Positions 20,831 to 35,035 of a DNA stretch of 64,000 bases are shown here, piece after piece; position 1 is the stretch's first letter; the number at the start of each line of letters is the position of its first letter. The stretch is from Thuidium tamariscinum (Eukaryota; Streptophyta; Bryopsida; Hypnales; Thuidiaceae), in NCBI GenBank assembly GCA_947034885.2, contig OX344749.2, positions 28,101,501 through 28,165,500 on the forward strand. Reading direction: 5' to 3'. A program made the translations under genes and the position numbers. The notes under the pieces are model-generated. The model was not told the DNA's origin. It searched no databases and saw nothing but the letters and a program-made list of their open reading frames with translations.

Positions 20831-23800
20831 TACTTTACTATTCATTTTTTTGTCTTTTTTTCACATTAGCCGATTCTTTTTGGAATATTGTGGCCCAACT
20901 TTTAAGAACTAAATCTAGCTTGTAGTTGTTTAGTTTCAACGGCAAACTAATGACAAACACTTATGATTTTTACCCATTCATAGGACTTAAAAAATGTTGT
21001 ATGTTTTCTTTTCACCTATGTTGTTCAAGCTACATTAAACTATTTTTTTTTAAATTGTTACCTTGAGATCTCCAGGACAGTGCACCCTCTCGTTGTGTTC
21101 ATGGTACCATGAGAAAACTCTCTTTGATGAGGAGTACACAAATTTTATTTAGTGGCATTTGAACCTACAATGTAAAAGTTATCAAATTTCAAAGTTATTA
21201 CTATGCATTTAAAATTAGAGAATTATACTTTTTACTTTTATTCCTATAATGACAAATGGCACACTAAGACACATAAAGTTAATTACCCTACATTTAGGAC
21301 ATATTTTCAAGATTGGTTTACTATGCAAAATTGGCAAAATGTGGGTGCTTCTAGCGCCTTCCTTCCCAAGTGGACGACGAGTTTGATCGAGAGGCCACTG
21401 AACTAATGGCCAATGACCAGGTAGCACGAGCGAGCGACGATGAGCATCCGCATCATCTGAGGAGCACCGTCTGCGTCAAGTCGAGGTCAGCTTTTGCAGT
21501 AAAAATTGAAGCGCAGAACCGCAGTTAGAAACGAAGTTATCAAGAGCTCTGGAATTCAATTCAATTATTCAACTGAATGCGGAAAGTCACTGTGAAACCG
21601 ACAGTTCACTCAAGCCTTTTCAATACTCTTTTACTTGTGTCAATGTGGTTCACAAGGTCCTCCGTGTCTTCTCTTCAATTCAGTTGCAATTGGGCCTCTT
21701 CCTATTTAAGAATCCTCCTCTCCGTTTCACCATAAAGAACCCGAGGTTTCGGATACCTACCTGCATTATTTGCCGAAGGGCTTCTCCAGGCGAAGCTTAC
21801 ATGGAAGCTAGAAATGAACTGTTCACACTTCGGCTTGCAATATATGGGTTTCATGCTCGGAACAAACTTTCAGACATCAGTTGGAATCACTTCGAGATTC
21901 CTTTTTTAGAACGTGTTTGGGTTTAACTGAGAGCAAGGATGACTACACTGAAATTGAACTCCTTGGTACGCTCTTGGATTGTAAGATTAGTTATACTCTC
22001 TTTAATCTCAACTTTTCAGTATGATAGAGGCTCTTGAACGTGCGATCGACAAGTGTGGAACAATGTCGAAAGTCACTCAGTTAGAAAAACCGGTTATACA
22101 CCAGGTAGTCTAGCTGCTAGTTTCCCAAACTACATTCGAATTTAGGAGTCTTGCAGTTATTTGCAATTCTATGCAAAGTCTGTAACCCATTTTCTCATAT
22201 TTTTTCATTCACAATGACAAAGATGGCAAATTTTGTTAAAATGGTGGTATTCCATTAATTTGACATTTTTTAGATTTCAGACCATGCGGTCTAAAATCTA
22301 AATCTGTCATAGATTTTGAAAATCTATATGAGTCCTAAATATCTGAAAATCTATACATGTCCTACATATCAGTTTCCAGGTTTGAAACATGGCATATGGC
22401 CGGAATACCACCATTTTTACGAAATTTGCCATGAAGATACTAATAGCAATTCAATTAGTTGCAGAGTTAAGTTACTGGGGTGTGTTACTCCCCCAACTCC
22501 CCCGCCTAAGTTAGTACTCTATCTATCAAATTTTCAAGTGGACTTCGTTTTACTTGAAAACAAGCGGTCTACGTTTCTGCAAAGATACTCTATGACATAC
22601 TGAAACATTGACTGGGATGTTTACCTACACACCAGAGCTTCAGAACGTCGTGGCTCAGTCCCAGGAAAGCCTGAAGTCCAAATTTACTGATTTTCACTAA
22701 GAAGTACTGTTATTTGTAGTACAACAGTGTTGTATTTTGATGGATGGCAAAATTTCCAATTATTTGGTGCTCTTGGGTTTGTCAAAACATTTGAAGCAAG
22801 ACCCTCCTGAGCCGAACACACACCAAAATCACTTATTTTACCTGGTCAATTAATTAGCAAAACAATCTCATCTGGCCTAAATTGTTGAGTTCTTTGAACA
22901 TGAGAACCTCAGGTGGATTTGGAGTACATCTTTGTTTCCATGCTTTGAAAAATTTATAGTTTCTGCAAAGAATTCCAATGAAAAGAACTTGGACTGACAT
23001 TTTGACGCACAACGAGATCCAACAGTAATGCCAGGGAACCAAACTCAAATATGTATTTGCTCAATTTCACGTGTTGTACCCGGAAGGTGGAGAGTCCAAT
23101 AATATTGCTACAAAACACATTCACTTGAAATTATTTCCAAATAGAGGTAGGATATAACTCTTATACCTTTACGTATGTACACTGTCTAGTGCTATGACAA
23201 CTCACACGGGGTCAAAAATTTTTAGGTACGCAACATATAGGCTTTGCTTAAATAGATTGATGAATAACTGCACATCTATGATCCCTTCAGGAGACATTCC
23301 CGGAAGATTTCACCATAGCATTACTAACTGGGAATCTTGCACCAGAATACATTAGTGTGTATGGATTGGTATTGACTCTACTGTATGTACAGTCAAGCTG
23401 AGGGCAAAGTTATTTCATTTTGTATTAGATAACCAACGAGCCGCAGTAGCGGCGAGTAGCTGTTATCGGACATAACTAGTTGTTCACTGTTCAATCACAA
23501 TTTTTGATCTTTATGATAGGAAGCAAGTTGAGAGGAAAGAAGGTTATGAGTTGCAACTTGTGATGGCAATGGTGATGGGTAGCCCATGATATAGAGCCAC
23601 GTTAGTGTTGAAAAACCAACAACTAGTTATGTGCGCATACTAACACTTCAAACTCACATCTATCATCAGTTCTTGGAGAATCAGTGATCTTTGACCAGGT
23701 TCAAGGTTTTTAGTCAAATGTTCATCTTGGGAAGATTTTTTTTTCCAATTCACAAATTAAGTAGCAACCCAGCAAAATTTAGCCAGTTTGGGGATCACTG

Positions 23801-24479
23801 GCACTTCCAACTTCTAAAGCTGAGCGACTTCCCATCCAAACATCCAATTCCATCTGCAGCCAGTGACAGACATGATTTGAGTGGCTGGCAACAGTAATTC
23901 CAACTGGCTGATTGAGTTCCAAGTGCTCTCATGGCCCTGCTAATTCAGGCTCTTGCAATGTGGGATTGCAATTTTGCACATGGCTGGCTGGGCGCCTGTC
24001 CATGATGAATGACAAACTGGGCAGGGCTTCAGTTGATATGAAAGACGGTAAATTATGGGCAGGGTTGATTTTTGAGACGTATTTACTAATTACCCTGGGT
24101 TGTACATTCTACCTTAGTTCTATGCAGGTTTTGAAATTCTTCTTTTGTAATTTTCTTTAATTTCTGTTTCCCACTTTGAGGGTCAGTACTTTGCGGTGCA
24201 GGTAGGTAGCTAGCTAGTGACTTTTAGGTCAGGCTGCCTATCTATCAACCTCATCTAGCTGAACTAGGTGTTGTCTAAGACAGGGATGGAGATGGAAGGG
24301 TTGTCTAACAGTCCAAAGTATGCCACTTAACTTAGTTGGAATTGAAAGCTCAACTTAGGCTTTGTGTACAGAAAAAAAAAGGAGTGGGCAGGATTCTTTG
24401 TAGAAGCCTAGCAGTGAAAAGATCAGCTGCCCGGGGAATGGCTAACCCGGGATGGGGCCCGGGATGGATGCTACGGACA
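20831..24479. other. Intergenic DNA, partly GC-balanced, no supported gene
   Basis: The part from 21360 to 24270 is less AT-rich than its surroundings and could hold an old gene or regulatory DNA. Short plus-strand frames (for example 21801-21926, beginning MEARNELFTLRLAIYGFHAR) show no recognised domain and no consistent splice joins, so none is called. Confidence 0.35.
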
Positions 24480-24930
24480 GTTGGACACTAAGTGTCCAAC
24501 GGATGACAGAGTATTTTTGCATGTAAGACAGAAGTGCAATTGTTCATCCTTAGAATTTTGTGCAAAAAGGGAAGATCATAAACAATAGTTTGGTCTCCAA
24601 TGAATACTTTGGGATTTTTGTATAGCAAATGATTAGCACAATTTCAAAAAGCATGATTTCCATGGAGAAGAGCCTATCCTTTAGGTGTTAACCATGTGAC
24701 GACTAGGCAGCCTAACAATGTCCAGAATAGAAGACAGAGGATCCTACTATATGTAATACGTAGAACTCCATTATACCCAAGTGTATATGTTCATCCTTGG
24801 AATATTGCATGGAAAGTAGAGGTCTTGCACAATAGTCTGACCTTCAATGAATGCTCTTGAGGTTTGGGTTTTTTAATTTAAGTAAATGTTTCACATGGTA
24901 CCTTAGAGGAGGATGTTTACACTGACTAGC
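24480..24930. repeat. Dispersed repeat E fragments
   Basis: The phrase TGTTCATCCTTGGAATATTG, with TTCAATGAATGCTCTTG following, occurs twice here (about 24541 and 24790) and once at about 60790; an inverted, diverged copy is at about 39970-40070. It is a dispersed element with no recognised ends or coding capacity. Confidence 0.5.
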
Positions 24931-26013
24931 CCAGCATTCTAGGATTAAAGTAGGCATACATTGAACGTAGAATGGTTGCATTGCACCCATGAGATGGTTA
25001 AATTTTCTATTTTATTTGAGGTTCATATGTCAACAAAATGTAAGAGAAAGAGATAGTACTTCAAATTATGTTTTTCCAACAAAATATGAATTTGTTATGA
25101 ATTGTTCAAGAGCATCATCCAAATAGCCCCTCCTTTAAAGTCACTAGTCCTCATAAAGTACATCCAAGTTGTTTATGTTATTTACTAGTAATGATTGCAA
25201 TATTTTCCTAAAATCAAAACCTTGAATATCCACTTTTTGTCATGGTTTTACACTCAAAAGATAGAAGTTCCTATATTGTGGTCATTAACTTATGACTTTA
25301 ATTGTAGTGACTTACCATCCCATCATGTCTGAAATCTCAATGATTCAAGAAGGCAAATAGTTTTAGGTTGAATGCACAATTATAATGAAACCGTTTCTAG
25401 GTGACTATATAGAAAAAATATTTCAAATATACCTTCTTACCTTATTTTCTACAAGAAGATGGTAGATAAAAGGACAAATCAACCACTTCAATGCTAAGAG
25501 TCATAACATTTTGGACATGCAATTGGAGTTTATTTCTGATTTCAATTTCAAGATACAAATATAGATCCATATTATGCCAGGCCGCATTTACTTAATAATA
25601 TTTGAATCCATAGTTAATGAAAAAAGTATAGATTATTTACTAATCAAACTTTGATTCTTCAATACTTTGTACATGGACTGTGAGCATTGGATACAATAAT
25701 CCATTTAGCCTTCAAATTTTATGCTAGCTTGTGCATTTTATTTCATTAGCCTTTACTACTATAAGTACAAAACTTTTTTATTGGTTTCACTTGCATATAA
25801 TGTATTGATCGTGGCAAAAGTCATAGGATGAATTCTAAATGTAGTTACATTAAGGTAAGTTTCTAGTTGGAGTTTGTTAACTCTATCTAAGAGAAATTAG
25901 TCTCCTTCCAATTATAAAAGAGCATGATTTATACAACAATGAATGTATTGATTAGATTTGGTGAGAATTAGAGGAGATTTGGCTCCAAACAAGATTGTGA
26001 GTTCCTACACAAT
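24931..26013. other. AT-rich intergenic DNA, nothing recognised
   Basis: No gene, RNA gene or clear repeat seen. Confidence 0.4.
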
Positions 26014-26274
26014 CATTAAATGAAATTTGAGGCCTCTAGAGGGCCATTTTGAATCTGTTCCCAAAATTGTTCCCAATATCATTGGTTGTTGTTAGGGTAG
26101 CATTTACCAAAAAAAAATTGGACCCTGAAATGTGAAAAAAGTCAATTTTATTTAATGACATGGCAATCTCTCAACCATTTAGGATTCTTGTGATTCTACA
26201 TTTCTATGGCAATTTCTTTGTTCCCACAATCCAAGAATTCATAGTCTTCCGAAGGCCTCAAATTTCATCTAATG
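26014..26274. mobile_element. MITE family A, copy 2
   Basis: The left end CATTAAATGAAATTTGAGGC is matched by the inverted right end GCCTCAAATTTCATCTAATG (261 bp). The interior holds AATGACATGGCAATCTCTCA, shared with the other copies. No coding capacity. Confidence 0.8.
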
Positions 26275-28544
26275 GGGGAAATCTAGGAAATGTGCCATTA
26301 TAGAATCTAATGTGGTCAGGTGATAGCCACATCAAATTTCTAATTAATTTTTTTAATTTTTAATTTCTATTTTCTGTATTTATGACAGATGACAACAATC
26401 AACCATTCCTCCATTACTTCAAGAACAATATAGGAAATTAGCCTCAAACAACCCTTTATTTTCCTAAATCTCTTCTAATGATTGTAATGATTCATACATA
26501 TTTGTTGTTTACATTTGTTGGAAACCTTGTAGCAATTACCTTAAGTAGTCCTTCAAATGACAAGCTAAGATACCAAAGCCTCCAAAACACAAATCCTCCT
26601 CCATTTGAAATTACAATTTGAATACATAATTCCAATTGAAGGTTGGATATGCAATTTTCCCATACAAGAATAGAAAATTGGGATTTCAGACTTAGGAATA
26701 AATCTTCACTGACTAATAAGCAAATAAAGAAGCAAATATTCTTCTTTAAACTATTAGCATACTTGTACCTTTCAAAACAGAATACAACCCATTACAAGGA
26801 GATTGAATGACAATTACAATGCAATATGATCTTGCTACCCAAAAAAATGTAGGAATAAATTTAGATGGCAGAGGAGCAATAAAAAACGACAACATAATTG
26901 GAAAAATAGTTTTTGAACTTCATGTGATTTTTTAAAACTTTATACAAAATTGTTGCCTCAAGCTTCCTATGAAAGCCTATAGACATGTCTGTCAACCTCT
27001 AACAAATAGTTATTGCAGAATTTCAACCAACCCGTGTCCAAATCAACATATATCTAATCCAATTCATTATGAATGCCTTCAATGCCAAATGCATTGTTAC
27101 AACCTAAACGTCAATTTATAGTACCAAACAACTCAATGGATTCACCACAACCCGCTTACAACATCACTTGGTTCACCAAAGTTCTACCTAACATTACACA
27201 TGCTGAGCACACACAACATTAGTCCACATTTTCCACCTCATTCTACTGAATTCTACTCACTGGGGCTACTAACACACACTCCCTTTGTGACACGAGACAT
27301 GTCACTTGGTGATATGGGGCAGAACCTCCATCTTTTTATGCAAGGACCTGTGGTGACACTACGCATTATGGTCCTAACTACCTTGAGTGTCATCCTACTC
27401 TATGCTAGCCCATTTTGCATTTTCTACTTTCAAACCATAGCTTTTGGCGCTCGAACTTGTGCACACACATACACACTCAAGTATCCCATGGTGCCTTGGA
27501 GCAGTAGTGATAGTTGCATTATAAACCTTAAGTCATTAAGATTCACCAAAGGTTTAAGGAGTGAAAAAGAAGACCAACCCATCATATATGGTTTGGATTT
27601 GGGGCAACCCCCCCCCTTTGTATAGTGAAGGAATTTCCCATATACACTTGGGATTTGGAAAACCACTCGTTTCCAATCCAAATTGCCAAATTACTTCACC
27701 GTTTGAACTTCCAAACGGTGTAATTTTGCATTGAGAGCTCCAAATTCCACATGCAATCCTAATTAAGACATTTATGCTAAGAGTAGATGCCGATGGATTG
27801 CTCACTTGTCCCATTTGGATAAGTTATTGTAAAGTTATGGCCCTTCAAAGATTTGGGTTCACTAGAGGAGGTGTCATACCTTCACCATGGCTCTTCTTTA
27901 GGCCGTAACTTTTGATTCCTAGCTTGGAACCTTGTAACACTTGTCATTCTAGTTTCTTTATATTCATAACTTTTCAATAATATGATACATGTCATACTTC
28001 ATGGAGGGATTCATTCAAAACCCCTAACTCCTAGCCTCCAAGTATCTCAACGCCATAGGGACACACTCAACTTTAAACAGACATAAATTTTAGCCTACAA
28101 GTCCAAATCACACGTTCTTTAGACGATTGAAAGTATTTGCTCAATAGCCTTCCAAAAATATATGGCACATCCTAAACTTCTTCATATGCAAGGCACTATT
28201 GTGCTCTATTTGATTGAGAGTCTACCATTCTTCCATCTTAATTAGTCTATTGCAAGGCTTGGGAAGTCACCCCAAAGGTTATGCCTTACTCATCAACCAA
28301 GGCACTTTGAGCACCCCAAGAAGATAGGGGTGTGACATACATGCTTACAATGCTAGAATAAACAAATTTATATGGATTTGAGGCTAACATACAATAAATT
28401 GATGATAATGTGTAATTAAGTTATAGATTATGCCCATTCTAAACACATATTGTCTTCATTTTGCATAATTAATTCCTCGAAGTAAGCAATTTTTTCCTTC
28501 ATTTCTATTTTTCAATATAAATACTATGGTAGAGGGACCTATTA
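26275..28544. other. AT-rich intergenic DNA, no supported gene
   Basis: A 141-codon plus-strand frame at 27200-27625 has no recognised domain and ends at a C9 run; it is not accepted as a gene. A small hairpin (CACCGTTTG at 27697-27705 with its inverse at 27712-27720) lies just after it. Confidence 0.4.
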
Positions 28545-28940
28545 CTAACTGCTACCCTATCAATCAACAATCAATAGGGTACCATATTTCCAACCAAGGT
28601 TGAAACAAATTTCCATTTTCTCTTTAGAATGCATGTTTTTGTACTTTCTTAAGATTGCCTAGGACCAATAAGTTGATGACACATAAGTAACTAAGAGAGT
28701 GGGAAGCAATGCGCGGGAAAGTTGTTCTTGAATGATCTAAATTAGATGTTGGTCATGGGTCAAACCCAACTTCTGCCTTTCAAAATTCATAGTAACTTCA
28801 ATTCAAGAAATAAAATTACCAAATTTTTTGCAATCTCCATCATTTTTGTCAATGCAAGGTTGAAAATATTTGTTGTGCTCTGCACTACCCTACATCATGC
28901 CTAGATGTGCTTATTTTATCAGTTGTTCTACATTGGAGGT
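28545..28940. repeat. Dispersed repeat D, copy 2 (inverted)
   Basis: Diverged inverse of 7760-8160; shares TTGATGACACATAAGT, TTCAAAATTCATAGTAA and GTGCTTATTTTATC in the same order relative to the inverted copy. Confidence 0.55.
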
Positions 28941-31900
28941 GTTGCAACAGAGATGCTGCTGAAAAGCTTGAAGAAGTTGATGTGCATTAGAGTTCTCAAA
29001 ACTGGCTAAATTTCGCTCGGTTTCTACCAAAAAAATCCTTACGCTACTATTACATTGTACAAAATGGCCTTTAATGGAGTTATTTTAGTCAAAATTACAA
29101 CAGACAATAAAATTTGATAGCCAGTTTGCAACTTCACGTATAGTAGAATTAGCATATATTTAGCTAGTTTTGTCTTACAGTACTCCCAATAATCCTTCAC
29201 AACTTGCAAAATCCTTTCTTGTCTATTTTGTTCTGCTACTACTCACTCTCCAGATAGCCAGAGTTGATGCCTGTTTCTCTTGAAAGGTAGCATATTGCAC
29301 TAAATTTCAAAAACAGTTTTGAGATCACTGATGTGCATCAATCTCTCATTTCCTGCAAGGATGCTTGCACTGATCAACAGCTTGACAGAGCTTGCAAATT
29401 TTTTCCAAACATGGAATGAACTGTGTCATAAAGTATGAGAATTTTGTAGAATGTGGTGTGGCAAAACCTAATAAATGGCTGTGATCAATGTAACCTAGCA
29501 AAATTCTATGCTGAAATCAACATCAGAACTTACAAACCTGCACTTTACTTATGATTGAATAATGAACAGCACATGGATATCAACCTCTCATTAATTCATT
29601 ATGTGGTAACAAAGATGCCCACATGGAGATTGTTAAGTTACCAACTAAGAGAGGTACCTCGCGAGGACAGAATAACCAAACAAGTTTAAAATGTAGTTGT
29701 AATCAGAATTTAAAGTCTAATAATTTGTGATGAATGTGTGTAAGCACCCCTGTTGGCGGCAGCCTTGATTGAATGTGATAGACTGGCGAGCAAAAGACAC
29801 GAGAGTTGAATTTGCTTCTATCGCAAAACAGGCTCAAAGGACCCTGAAAGATGATGGAAATACCATCAAATTAAGCCTTGAACTTCAATTTTAGACAGAG
29901 CAAGTACCTCTCATAGATCTTGTTGACAAAACACCTGACTTGATGTAAGTTTTTTGCAAAATGTGAGCTCAAAATCGCCTGTAAAACTTGGGTGAAAAGC
30001 ACAACTTGGTCAGGACAATTGACTAGAATTGAAACCGCTAAGTAAAGGTATCAAGGATTTAATATGTGTTCATTTCAACAAAGCATTTGATAACATGTTA
30101 ACCACTAAAACCCCATGTGGCATTTCTTGGCAACATAGCAATTTTGTGCAGTTCATGACAAATGGAATTCTTATTGTCTTTTCCTTTGAAATTTTCACAC
30201 AACCTACATCCAAGGAGTAGCTTTAATGCTCAATGATTTTAATAGCTTTTGACAACATGGTTAAAAAGTTATTGCATGATATGTTATTTTCATTGCTTGG
30301 CGGGTAGATTGAAAAACTAGAAAAACATCTTTAAAAATTATTCTTTTAAGAAATAAAAATTTGAAATTGGTTTTCTAGAAAAAAAAATTTATTTTTTTAT
30401 TTTTTTATTTTTTTTAAAGATTAAATTTAAAAAAAATTGGGAGGGGGAGAGCTTTTTATCATTCCATTTTGATAAATGAGATGAAAGTTATGGAGGTTTT
30501 AGTTTGGTAGTTTGCAAGTAGTCGTAGAATCTCTATTCCATTGAAGTTATTTATTTAATTCAAATTTTTATATATTTGGAAAATTAAAAAAAAGATTGGC
30601 TGTAGATTATTTATTATAACATTACAACCATTGAGATTGGCATTTTTCAATTTTATAAATAAATTGTTAACAATTTGGTATTTTGAATCATTCTCTATTT
30701 CTTTCTACAAACTATTTTTTCCTATATGTTGTACAATTCCAAATGATTTGAAAATTTTCAAGCATATGTACCTTGGTGGAAATTTTTGAATTTTTTTTCA
30801 AATATTTTTGATCTACTATTAATACTACATGTCTAAAAATGTTTTTCTTCTCTAAAACTTAGTACTTGTACTAGAAATGGCAATTTTGGAGCATTTTTGG
30901 TGAAAATAGTGTTTACAACTTTTGGAGATTAAGTTAAAGGTAGTCTATTTTGTAGGGAACCATTTAGGGTCTAGTTTGATATTTTATAAGCTTTTGCAAT
31001 TATAGGAAGACTTTCCACTCATTTTGAAGACAATAAGATATAGATGAAGTGTGTAACATAAGTTATTTCATATTTTTTGAAGCATTATTGAATTATTTAT
31101 GAATTTTCAAATATTTTTATCAAAACCACTTCTTTAGGACTATAGAACTTCGAAAAGCTGCCCATACAATTGTACAATGTGCCAAGGATAGCATACTTTT
31201 GATTTGGACACTTGATTGCAACAAAAAATCATATTCCCAATAAAGACATATAAATTGAGACCTTATATCAAATTTTAGTGAGTATCTCATCAAAATTGGC
31301 TTTTCAAGTCTACCAGATTTTCAATTGTCCATTCAATAAACAATTAACCTTTAAAATTAATTATTAATATAATAATGGACTACATTATCATAATACAATT
31401 TGTATACAATATTTTGAAGTAATTATATAGTTATATTGCAATACACTTCATGGGCTCATTTTCTTCAATATATATAAAGTACAATAAATTTAAAAGACTA
31501 TTGATTTAATAGGCACTAGAATTTATTACTTAAATTTTGAAAACATTTTTAATTTAATTATTTTCAAATTTTCATTTATTTTCCTAAATTTATTTTCATG
31601 CAATGTATATATACATAGTGCCCTAGGGACCTTTGAGGGAGGAATAAATAATGAAGCATGTATTTGAGAGCAATTTTAGATAGACAACAATCATCAAATA
31701 GTGTGTGATTTGCATGCTTTTTCTTCAATTTAAGTTATTGTCTGTATCTTTTATATGTAATATTGAAATTGGTTATATTACAACTATTTGTTGTGAAAAT
31801 AATCTTTGCAATAGCTACAATACTATACTTTTTCTATACATCACTAAAATTTAAGTAAAAAAACATTTTAAAAATCCAAATTTAGATATTGGACAACGAC

Positions 31901-33220
31901 TTCAAGAGCAATAGGTAGAAGTTAAAAACTACAAAGGTCATCAATTTATAAAGCAAAATTTAGGCATGATGGCAAGTATGAATAGTCAAATTTTGCTTTA
32001 GTAATCATGATTTGCTAAGACCTCTATAATTTTTGTCTTTTAGCTACCTTTTGAAGAAATTTGTTTTCATTTTCTAATGTCTAAATTTGATGCAATATTC
32101 ATCCACATCCACAATAGAAAATATCATATTTCCACATATCCTATGTCTATAATTCAGTTTTCATCCACAATTTGACAATTTCATCCTTTTTTTTTTTAAT
32201 TTGAAGTTTTTTGACGATTTCATCCAATTTTTTTTGAAATTCTGAAGTTTTTTGACAATTTCATCCAAGATTTTACTATTTATTTTTCTAGGGGCCTGGT
32301 GCAGGGACCGTTACTTTGTTGTTAACTTATTAAATGATGGCAAATCACAGAAAAACCAAACTCTGGGCTGGTTAGCAGCGGTGATGTTGAGGATGAATGC
32401 ACTGAATGAAATGCATTTCCTTTTCCAATTAATTGAACTGAACTGCAGGATTAGAAAGATTTTGAAGCGATGGATGGATTTGCCGGGCACTGCAGACTGG
32501 AAGCCATGAAACCGTCAGTTGCCCCAGAGCTTGCCGTGTGGCCAGTGGCCACTGTCTGGCGTACCTGCCTGGACTACGCCTGTCTCTTCTCATCAACTCA
32601 TCAACGAACTTACATTCATCACCGACGGTATAACTGAGGTGAACCACGCCATAATTTTTTTGGTGGGTACAGTGGAAACACCCAAAACCGTCCAAATAAG
32701 GAATTCAGCATAGTTGGAGGCATCTTTTTCTAAAAATTATATTTTTCTAATATTAGCGAGTGAAAATCATGAATATTCAAAATTAAATTAAATTTTTTGG
32801 AATCGGTATGTAATTTCTATAAATTTTCAAAGTGTTGGCTCTCTAGCCCACTGGAACCATCCTATAGGTGTACCCTAAACTGAACTCTGCTGAAATCAGG
32901 TGTCAGTGAATGAAATTATACATGTGTCTTACAACTGCATCAAAAAATTAGAATTAAACATTTGTCATAAACTTTAATGAACGCTTATGGACAGATTTAG
33001 TGATATTCTAGGGTCCAAGAATAGGTACAAGGACGGAAATGGGTGTTTCACCCTTAATTTGTACACCTTTTGAACATAAGAGTCTAGGTTTTATTTGGAT
33101 TCACTAATTGTTGACTTTTCCAAAATTTAAAGTTTGTGCATTTAAAAAAAATACAAACTAAGAGAATCTAATAACATGTTTTTAATCGTCAATAGGATGA
33201 AACAAAACTAGGACAATATA
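28941..33220. other. AT-rich intergenic DNA, no supported gene
   Basis: No coding pattern found. The part from 32290 to 32700 is somewhat GC-richer but its overlapping frames on both strands show no domain. TTTTGACRATTTCATCC recurs about three times at 32170-32270. Confidence 0.4.
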
Positions 33221-34418
33221 CCCGGGGAGATTACTCGCGATTTTTAGAAAACTACGTGAGTTAAAAGATAGGGTCTATTTAATTCAAAGGGGATAAATTT
33301 TATATATATGTAGAACTACTATAGGGTTCTTGAAATGTCACATATCCTATTATATATAAATTAGGCTATGTATAAACATCATTTAGTAGGAATTTTTATT
33401 AATAAATTAGCCTTTAAAAATAGGATTTATATAAAAAGTTTGTAGTACAATGAGTATAGATGTAAACAAACTTTTTTAATTGAATGATAAAACTTACACA
33501 GTTTAGTAAATCTAAGGATGTTTTTCAGGAGATTTGTTGTTATCATCAAATAATTCTAGCATGTACATACAAATCTTTCCTTAAGTATACCAATTATGTA
33601 ACAGCATGTAAAAAACTACTGTTCCAAGGCAAAATAATTGAGATGTAAATTTACAATGAGGTTGTACTATAGAGATTTGTGTTCACACAAAGTACCCATT
33701 AAGAAATTGGTGTAGAGTATGCAACATTTGCATGGAATCTTTTATATACTTTGACACTACAAACTCTAAATTTGCCTCAACTACTTGAACATATACTTAT
33801 AAATGTTTAGAATCATCTTCTTTTTACTAGTGTTTAATGAACACTCTTTTAAATTTTGATTCTAAATTCAAAACCATTGTAAATGCATATGTAAAAATAA
33901 AATATATAGTCTCTATATTATAGTAGAGGTCACATTCTTGGGTTAATCTACAATGTTTTTAGAGTGTCAATTTCTCATGTTGTTCATGTTATATTGCTAA
34001 TATTGGTGTTTTTCTTAGTTTTAGTATCATAACTATATTTAATGTTTCTATGATGTTTCTTATTCACCATATTAGGTTGTTTAGAATACATGGCATAGAA
34101 TTTAGAATATTTAAAACTATTGTTGCATTTTTTCATTTTTCATTTTCATTTGAAATTGTACTACAATACAAGTAATGCATATATTAAAGAAATAGTGTAT
34201 ATGTAAGAGACTACTTTTATAGTGTGTTGTAAATGGATATGAAAAATTAGACATATAAATTTTGTATATAAGATAGCCTAACTATAAAAACCAAATGATT
34301 GAATTTATATGTAAAAATATGATCAATTTAATTACTAAAATGAAGGTAAATAGCCCTATGTTAAATACCCTCTTAACTCAGGTGTATGCTTAAAATTACA
34401 AGGAGTGATCTCCCCGGG
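33221..34418. mobile_element. Non-autonomous Mutator-like element with perfect 9-bp target duplication
   Basis: The ends CCCGGGGAGATTACTC and GAGTGATCTCCCCGGG are inverted repeats with one mismatch over 16 bp. They are flanked on both sides by GACAATATA (33212-33220 and 34419-34427), a perfect 9-bp direct repeat, the size typical of Mutator-like elements. The 1198-bp interior is very AT-rich and has no long frame. Confidence 0.88.
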
Positions 34419-34539
34419 GACAATATAATCCTTAGAGGTCTAAGCAATCACATTTTAGTCATATAGTTATATGGTTTTCTAAAGGAATAGGAGTTACAAT
34501 GTGCCCAAAAGAGGCTATCACCTCATGTCTCATTAGTTC

Positions 34540-35035
34540 TCCCTCCTCCCCTCTTAAAAAAATCATAGGCCCTTGATTTTTTTAAATAAAAATGATTCCC
34601 CTCCAAAATGTGGTTGATTTTTCAAAAAATCACAAGCCATTGATCTTTGTGAGATTTAATCTGAGATGTCCAAATATGAATTCATAATAGAATACTAGAT
34701 ACGGACATGTATACTTGGATATGGATACAAATACTTGAATATTGAATATAAATATGTATACAACCTACACGTACTAGATATGGATATGGCATATGGATAC
34801 AAATGTATGGAACTCCATATTGAATATTAAATATAGATATGGCATACGAATGTATATCCGGTATTGATTGTATAGAACCCTACCTTTTCAAAATTATAAG
34901 AGGAGATGGGGTGGGTATGTAAAATCAAATTTAATTAAATTTTAATATTAAAATTCTTACAATGAAATCAAATTTGAAATTTTTTGAGCCCATTGTGTGA
35001 TAGTTTGTCATACAATGGCAATGGGTTCAAAAGAA
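34540..35035. repeat. Composite repeat F, copy 1, with GATATGGATACAAAT minisatellite
   Basis: It begins with CTCCTCCCCTC and phrases like AGCCATTGATCTTTG and continues with a degenerate tandem region at about 34690-34860 (units like GGATATGGATACAAATA). It ends with a G-rich stretch and GAGCCCATTGTG...GATAGTTTGTCA. The same order is seen at about 60120-60625. Confidence 0.5.

Noticed and set aside
27200..27625. 141-codon plus-strand frame
   Set aside because: No domain, no splice context, AT-rich surroundings, and it ends in a homopolymer C run; likely chance.
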